64,000 nt of DNA, from NCBI RefSeq assembly GCF_011045015.1, contig NZ_JAAKZY010000009.1, positions 1 to 64,000 on the forward strand, given 5' to 3'. Below the pieces are notes generated by a model. It was not told where the DNA came from. It did no database searches and saw only the letters and a list, made by a program, of their open reading frames with translations. The DNA comes from Streptomyces scabichelini (GTDB taxonomy: Bacteria > Actinomycetota > Actinomycetes > Streptomycetales > Streptomycetaceae). Positions 59,666-64,000 of this stretch are shown in pieces; the first letter of the stretch is position 1, and each line of letters starts with the position of its first letter. Made by a program: the position numbers and the translations under genes.

Positions 59666-60754
59666 ATGGACTCCACCGCGGCCATCGGCATCCTCGGCGG
59701 CTACGGAGCCGTCGGAACCGCAGTAGTGCGCCGGCTGCACCAGGCGGGTGTCGGCCCGCTCCTGGTGGCCGGCCGGGATCCGGCCCGTGCCGAAGCCTCC
59801 GTCGCATCGCTCGGCGCGGCCGGGGCGGCTGTCAGTGTCCAGGCCGTTGACCTCTGGGACGCGTCACTGGACTCGTTCCTCGCCCGCTGTCGGCTCGTCG
59901 TCAACTGCGCGGGCCCGTCCTACCGGGTGCTGGACACGGTGGCGCGGGCCGCACTGCGTCACGGCGTGGACTACGTGGACGCGGCGGGCGACGACCCCCT
60001 CCACGCACGGCTGAGCGCACAGGACGGCGGTGATGATGAGTGGGCGGCCGCACACCGCACCGCCGTCCTCTCCGCAGGAGCGCTGCCGGGACTGTCCGGG
60101 CTCCTTCCGCACGTGCTGCTCGACCAGGTGGCACGGCCGGTCCGGCTGGAGGGATACCTCGGCGGCGTGGCAGCGCTCACCCCCGCCGCCGCGGGAGACG
60201 TGCTGCTCGCCCGAGGTCCCGAACACGGCATCCCCTCCGCGGCCTGGGAAGACGGACAGACCCGCGACCGTGCCCTGGAACCACGGCGCGGCCTGCGGCT
60301 CCCCGCCTTCCCGCAGCCGGTCACCGCCTTCCCCTTCCTGTCCACCGAGGCTGTCCGACTCGCGCAGGCCGCCAGGATCCGCCGGGTGCACTGGTACACA
60401 GTCTTCGGCGGTGAGCACCTCGCCGAAGAGCTGGCCATGGCCTGGGCCATGGACGACATGGAAACGGCGGGTCTGGTCCAGGCCGCGGACGCGGACGTAC
60501 GCCGCCACGGCTCCTGGTACGGGCAGGAGTTCCGCCTCTGGGACGGGACGGACGACGGCCCGCCCACCCGCACGCTCACCCTCCGCGCCGAGGACTCCTA
60601 CGAACTCAGCGGCTTTCTGTCCGCCACCGCCGCACACCACGTCCTCGCCGGCCATGTGAAGCCCGGAGTCCACTTCGCAGCGGACGTGCTCGACCCGCTG
60701 TCGACTGCCCAGACCCTGGCGACGGACCCGGTGGCCGAGCTGCACATGACGTGA
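59666..60754 (+). CDS. Saccharopine-dehydrogenase-like NADP-binding reductase
   Basis: 362 residues. The N-terminal Rossmann domain begins AIGILGGYGAVGTAVVRRLH, with AGRDPARAEA (NADP-type strand 2) and VVNCAGPSYRVLDTVARAAL. GVDYVDAAGDDPLHARL and AVLSAGALPGLSGLLPHVLL follow, typical of the saccharopine-dehydrogenase-like family. In yersiniabactin-type pathways a thiazolinyl imide reductase (YbtU, a different but also NADPH-dependent Rossmann enzyme of about the same length) reduces one thiazoline; in staphylopine synthesis an opine dehydrogenase plays the closing step. Either role could fit. The upstream Zur-like element ties it to the cluster. Confidence 0.75.
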   Translation: MDSTAAIGILGGYGAVGTAVVRRLHQAGVGPLLVAGRDPARAEASVASLGAAGAAVSVQAVDLWDASLDSFLARCRLVVNCAGPSYRVLDTVARAALRHGVDYVDAAGDDPLHARLSAQDGGDDEWAAAHRTAVLSAGALPGLSGLLPHVLLDQVARPVRLEGYLGGVAALTPAAAGDVLLARGPEHGIPSAAWEDGQTRDRALEPRRGLRLPAFPQPVTAFPFLSTEAVRLAQAARIRRVHWYTVFGGEHLAEELAMAWAMDDMETAGLVQAADADVRRHGSWYGQEFRLWDGTDDGPPTRTLTLRAEDSYELSGFLSATAAHHVLAGHVKPGVHFAADVLDPLSTAQTLATDPVAELHMT

Positions 60755-60799
60755 TCACCGGGCGGATGTTGGCGCCGAGGACGGCGAAGCGTCTACTGG

Positions 60800-61099
60800 T
60801 CAGACGGGATCGGTGAACGAGATCGGCTTGCCGGTGGCGTGGGCATATGCGATCTCCCTGCTCGTGGACTCGCCGATATACCCGCCGGGGTTGACGACCA
60901 GAACCCGGTCAGCCAGGTCGATCTTGCGCAGGTGGAGGGCGTCCAGCGCGGTCTTCTGCTCGTTGGTGATCAACTCGTCTGCTTCGCCTGGCGCGACGAC
61001 GATGACACCTGCGAAGGTCAGATCACGGTTCGCCGCACGCATCTCGTCCACGAACCGGGTAGAGCCGCAGATGCAGACAATCTCAGGTCGGTCGGGCAC
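60800..61099 (-). CDS. Small nucleoside-deoxyribosyltransferase/DUF4406-like protein
   Basis: 99 residues, complete. It reads IVCICGSTRFVDEMRAANRD, then VIVVAPGE, KIDLADRVLVVNPGGYIGES and TSREIAYAHATGKPISF. The STRF and GYIGES motifs fit small Rossmann-like proteins related to nucleoside 2-deoxyribosyltransferases, in which the Glu of GES binds nucleoside. It lies convergent to the reductase gene and outside the biosynthetic cluster. Substrate unknown, probably a nucleotide derivative or a stress or phage-type function. Confidence 0.72.
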   Translation of the reverse strand: MPDRPEIVCICGSTRFVDEMRAANRDLTFAGVIVVAPGEADELITNEQKTALDALHLRKIDLADRVLVVNPGGYIGESTSREIAYAHATGKPISFTDPV

Positions 61100-61185
61100 G
61101 GCTCAGTCCTTCGGTCGAACGGGAAACCGTCAGTGTGCACGTTGACATCACAGACAGGCACACGAGCCAACAGTTTGCGCAGCGA

Positions 61186-61608
61186 GATGGACACCACGCG
61201 GCTGCACCGTCGCAGGCGGGAGGCGTGGCCCGTACTGGGAATGGCGCTGCTCGACGGCGAAGTCCGGGGTGCACCCGGCTCACCAGCTTCCTTCAGCAAC
61301 ACGGCCCAGGTGCGTTCCACAAGGACACCGGTGCCTTGGTCGGCTCGTACTGTCTGACCCTCGTCAGCCGCGGTGTCTGGGAGCTCGGGTACCGGGCGGT
61401 CAAGGAGTTGCGCGGACGTGGGTACTCGGTGGAGGCCGCTCGGGCCCTGTGCGACTGGGGCTGGGTCACGCTCGACGTGCACCGCATCGAGCGGTGGGCC
61501 ATGGCCGGGAACACCGGCTCGTGTGCCGTCGCCGAGAAACTCGGCTTCACCGTCGAAAGGACACTGCGCAGTCGCAGCATCGCCGACGAAGGCAAACCGC
61601 ACGGCTGA
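61186..61608 (+). pseudogene. GNAT N-acetyltransferase, frame-disrupted
   Basis: The ATG at 61186 opens MDTTRLHRRRREAWPVLGMA in one frame. The conserved C-terminal half lies in another: TGALVGSYCLTLVSRGVWEL, LRGRGYSVEAARALCDWGWV and LDVHRIERWAMAGNTGSCAV. These are the acetyl-CoA binding RGRGY motif and the RimJ/RimL-type GN..S motif. A shift near 61300 separates them, and the usual C-terminal WWVGGL runs on in a third frame past 61608. Sequence error is an alternative. Confidence 0.55.
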
Positions 61609-61701
61609 TGGGTGGGCGGACTGCCGAGGCCCTGCTGCTCGGGCCAATGCTTCGCTGGCTGCGTCCGCTGTTCTGACCGCCCCGGTCAGTAGCATCAGGA
61701 A

Positions 61702-61932
61702 CATGGCCCATGTCTTGATCGGCCACAGTGATGCCGCACGGCGAGTGAGCTGGTGGCGCACCGGTTTTGTCATGCTGATCCTTGCCGGTGGGACAGTGGC
61801 GGTCGGTCTGGGGGCGCGGGCGCCGGACCGGGGGTGTGGATTGGCGGTTTCGGCGTTTTCTCGATGACCGCGTTGTTCGGCATGGTCAATGGCATCTACG
61901 GCCGGGTGCTACTGACGGAGACGGGAATGTAG
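61702..61932 (+). pseudogene. Small membrane protein, frameshifted
   Basis: ATG 61702 gives MAHVLIGHSDAARRVSWWRT and one helix (FVMLILAGGTVAVGLGA), then a stop at 61867. One frame over, a second helix continues: VWIGGFGVFSMTALFGMVNG and IYGRVLLTETGM, ending at 61932. Together they would make a protein of about 76 residues with two helices. A one-base difference near 61840 would repair it. Confidence 0.45.
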
Positions 61933-62044
61933 TTCCGCACTTTGGTCAGCAGGCGCTCGATTCCGTGGTGCGAAGTCGCTGGTGTCGAGTCGCGGAAGCG
62001 AACGCGAGACCAAACGAACGGTAATCAGGGAAGAGCGGTCCGGA

Positions 62045-62251
62045 TCAGTGATGGCCCTCTTCGTACGCCCGGGCTTGCTCCTCCATCCGAGCGTTGTACT
62101 CCGCGATGATGCCGGCAGCGTCACGGATGGTCTCTTGCTCGTCGGGCAGGGGCTCATGCCGCACAGCGGTACCCAGGCAGTCGAGGCCATGCCCGCGCGG
62201 CCCCGCAGCTCGACAGCACCCAGGGGTGGGGCCGCCGCCCCGCGGGGGCAC
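62045..62251 (-). CDS. Short hypothetical ORF
   Basis: 68 residues. The last 38, RHEPLPDEQETIRDAAGIIA followed by EYNARMEEQARAYEEGHH, look like a real amphipathic helical protein end. The first 30 are Gly/Pro/Arg-rich and may be read in a wrong frame. No clear ribosome-binding site. Possibly a remnant of a small conserved gene. The stretch 62252-62522 has nothing nameable. Confidence 0.3.
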   Translation of the reverse strand: MPPRGGGPTPGCCRAAGPRGHGLDCLGTAVRHEPLPDEQETIRDAAGIIAEYNARMEEQARAYEEGHH

Positions 62252-62522
62252 CCTGCCGATTTCTTACTTGTTCCGCTTGCTTGGAGTGCACGCCAAGGCC
62301 ATAGCGTTGAGGGCATGCCGGTATCACTGGGGTCTCGCCGGTGTCCCGGAAGGCTGCCTAACTTCTATACCGGCGGCTCTCGGGCTCGGCTGCATGGGTA
62401 TGAGTTTCTTCTACGGTCAGCCACCACGGCCCCGGCAAATTCGTGATTAAAACACCGACAGCTGAACCGAACACCCGACGCGTCAACGCATCATTCCGCA
62501 CGACCAACGAGAAGGACGGCAA

Positions 62523-63317
62523 GTGGTAGACAACCAATTCACAACGCATGCAGAACTTTTCGATCTGGGTGGAAAGCGCGCGCTCGTCACCGGTGGCACC
62601 AGAGGCATCGGGATGATGATCGCGCGTGGCCTTCTCCAGGCGGGCGTCCGCGTGGTCATCAGCTCACGCAACGCAGAAGCGTGCGCTCAGGCGCAGGAAC
62701 AGCTGTCCAAATTCGGTGAGGTGCGGGCCATCCCCGCCGACCTGTCCCGCCACGACGAATGTCGGCGACTGTCCGACCTCGTCACCGCCGACTCGGAGCG
62801 TCTCGACATCCTCGTCAACAACGCGGGCGCCCTGTGGGACGAGCCGCTGGCGACGTTCCCGGACGAGGCCTGGGACACGGTCGTCGACCTCAACCTGAAG
62901 TCGCCGTTCTGGCTGGTCCAGGCGCTGCTGCCCGCACTTCGCAAGGCGGGCACCGCCGACGATCCCGCGCGGATCATCAACATCGGCAGCATCGCCGCCA
63001 TCCACATCCCCCAGCGGCCCAACTACTCGTACTCCAGCAGCAAGGCCGCGCTGCATCAACTCACCAGAGTGCTCGCCAAGGAACTAGGACCGCAGCACGT
63101 CACCGTGAACGCCGTGGCGCCGGGACCGTTCCCGTCGACGATGATGGCTGCAACCCTCGATGAGTTCGGCGAGGCGATCGCGGCGTCGGCCCCACTACGC
63201 CGGATCGGCCGCGACGACGACATGGCGGGTGTCGCCGTGTTCCTCGCCAGCCGGGCAGGCGCATACCTGACGGGCGCCGTGATCCCCGTCGACGGCGGCA
63301 TCGCCACAACCGCGTAG
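62523..63317 (+). CDS. SDR-family oxidoreductase (gluconate 5-dehydrogenase-like)
   Basis: 264 residues. The NAD(P) motif TGGTRGIG is at 23-30, then DILVNNAGALW, IINIGSIA and the catalytic Tyr/Lys in YSYSSSKAALHQL, with VNAVAPGPFPSTMM and the C-terminal LTGAVIPVDGG. All classical SDR residues are present, unlike the SDR at position 52. The GTG at 62523 follows GAAGGA. It stands alone between small broken genes, so its pathway is not evident. Confidence 0.9.
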   Translation: MVDNQFTTHAELFDLGGKRALVTGGTRGIGMMIARGLLQAGVRVVISSRNAEACAQAQEQLSKFGEVRAIPADLSRHDECRRLSDLVTADSERLDILVNNAGALWDEPLATFPDEAWDTVVDLNLKSPFWLVQALLPALRKAGTADDPARIINIGSIAAIHIPQRPNYSYSSSKAALHQLTRVLAKELGPQHVTVNAVAPGPFPSTMMAATLDEFGEAIAASAPLRRIGRDDDMAGVAVFLASRAGAYLTGAVIPVDGGIATTA

Positions 63318-63323
63318 GCCGCC

Positions 63324-63540
63324 TGAAGCGTGTTGCAGAAGGCCGTGATTTTGCAGGTCAAAGCCTGACCACGGCTGTTCTGATCCCCAGGGCAGGGCGA
63401 GGTTGTGCATGTGGGCGACGGCTTGGACCGCGTGACGGAGGCCGTCGCCGAGCACGGTGACGCCCTGGCACTGGTCCGGTAGGCCGGAGTTGCGCCACAC
63501 GTGGGCGTCGGCTTTGTTGCCCGGGGCCGGGTTCCCCGTC
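63324..63540 (-). pseudogene. Transposase scrap (IS5/IS4-type C-terminal segment)
   Basis: The minus strand reads GNKADAHVWRNSGLPDQCQG and VTVLGDGLRHAVQAVAHMHN, resembling the region around the second catalytic Asp of IS5-type transposases (VLGDG). Upstream and downstream parts are missing or shifted. Listed with low certainty because only about 50 residues remain. Confidence 0.35.
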
Positions 63541-63544
63541 GGAC

Positions 63545-63802
63545 TCACCCGCTCCCTGTGCGGTCCGGGCTGTCGGCGCAGCCGAGGGTGCCGAGCATCT
63601 GCCGCATCGCGGCGACCACCGACGGCTCCACCCGGTAGTACACCCACGTGCCGCGCCGCCCGGAGGTGAGCAGGTCGGCCTCCTTGAGCTTCTTCAGGTG
63701 GTGGGAGACGGTCGGCTGGGACACGCCGACGTCGGAGATGTCGCACACGCACGCCTCCCCTCCCTCGTGCGAGGCGACCGCGGTGAACAACCGCAGCCGC
63801 AC
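63545..63802 (-). CDS. ArsR-family metalloregulator, N-terminus unclear
   Basis: About 85 residues from a GTG at 63802. The winged HTH is clear: EACVCDISDVGVSQPTVSHH, LKKLKEADLLTSGRRGTWVY and YRVEPSVVAAM. The ACVC metal-binding pair just before the recognition helices is typical of ArsR/CadC-type sensors of arsenite or soft metals. The frame stays open upstream to a stop at 63911 and reads GALLGRLQGGALGDP, the expected first helix, but has no ATG or GTG there. Either an unusual start is used or the 5' end is damaged. No target operon is in the window. Confidence 0.6.
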   Translation of the reverse strand: MRLRLFTAVASHEGGEACVCDISDVGVSQPTVSHHLKKLKEADLLTSGRRGTWVYYRVEPSVVAAMRQMLGTLGCADSPDRTGSG

Positions 63803-63910
63803 CGGGTCGCCCAGCGCGCCGCCCTGGAGCCGACCGAGCAGGGCACCCGCATCGTCGACCCGGCCGGTGGTGTCACGGACGGGGCCTGGGCGGTCCCGGC
63901 CGCGGCCTGG

Positions 63911-64000
63911 TCAGCGGCTGCTCGTCCAGCTGTGGGCCACGTCGACCAACAGGCGGTCGGGCAGCTGGATCACCCGGAACGGCAGCCGGGCGCGGACACC
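63911..64000 (-). CDS. C-terminal end of an AMIN-like domain protein (partial)
   Basis: Thirty codons run off the right edge, including ARLPFRVIQLPDRLLVDVAH and SWTSSR before the stop. LPFRV followed by PDRLLVDVAH is the typical end of AMIN-like beta domains found in secreted actinobacterial lipoproteins. Most of the gene lies beyond the window, so this rests on little sequence. Confidence 0.4.
   Translation of the reverse strand, partial: GVRARLPFRVIQLPDRLLVDVAHSWTSSR

Noticed and set aside
30513..60754. Salicylate synthase, aryl-AMP ligase, MbtH protein, phosphopantetheinyl transferase, P450 or exporter genes in the cluster
   Set aside because: I looked for their motifs in all open frames and found none, so the cluster depends on genes elsewhere or has a different starter.

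Overview
The window is very GC-rich, uses GTG and TTG starts freely and has many 4-base start/stop overlaps, which points to a Streptomyces or close actinomycete. The many insertion-sequence remnants, broken genes and a plasmid-type partition module suggest an accessory region such as a chromosome arm, linear plasmid or integrated plasmid. No rRNA, tRNA or CRISPR array was recognised.

Left part (1-15.9 kb): redox and hydrolase genes. A five-gene run (atypical SDR, FAD-linked oxidase, EPTP-repeat protein, unknown protein, alpha/beta hydrolase) is followed by broken hydrolase and cupin genes and a luciferase-like oxidoreductase. Next come a PaoABC-type molybdenum aldehyde oxidoreductase, a SnoaL-like protein, a broken XRE/MmyB-type regulator, a quinone-oxidoreductase-like enzyme, an HSL-family hydrolase and a SRPBCC protein. 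A promoter-like repeat with a perfect palindrome occurs here twice, and again at 20.5 kb.

Middle part (16-25.6 kb): a decaying zone. It holds an IS701-type remnant, a serine hydrolase, an ABC ATPase gene split by an IS5-type element, a histidine kinase whose response regulator is broken and joined to a truncated IS110 transposase, and a broken transglutaminase gene. At 25.6-29.7 kb lies a plasmid-like block: ParA, two related ribbon-helix-helix-type proteins, short centromere-like repeats, a protein with three HTH repeats and two ORFs that a single-base change would join.

Main interest (30.5-60.8 kb): a biosynthetic cluster with the domain inventory of yersiniabactin synthase, but taken apart. 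Carrier-Cy-A-PCP, KS-AT-KR-ACP-Cy-TE and a separate PCP-Cy-PCP protein are accompanied by two free-standing methyltransferases, one of the NRPS-embedded type and one of the PKS-embedded type. The same operon encodes a complete Opp/Nik-type ABC importer. Flanking genes encode a CysK-rhodanese fusion, a SufS-like enzyme, a type III PLP decarboxylase, three more methyltransferases, a GliT/HlmI-like flavoenzyme and a saccharopine-dehydrogenase-like reductase. No salicylate synthase or aryl-AMP ligase is present, so the starter unit is unknown. Four AT-rich 15-bp elements that begin TGAAAA[T/C] lie at four transcription-unit starts and resemble Streptomyces Zur boxes. I infer a metallophore, possibly zinc-responsive, whose assembly line works largely in trans.

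Right end (60.8-64 kb): a small nucleotide-hydrolase-like protein, broken GNAT and membrane-protein genes, an SDR, a transposase scrap, an ArsR-type regulator without a clear start, and the C-terminal end of an AMIN-like protein running off the window.
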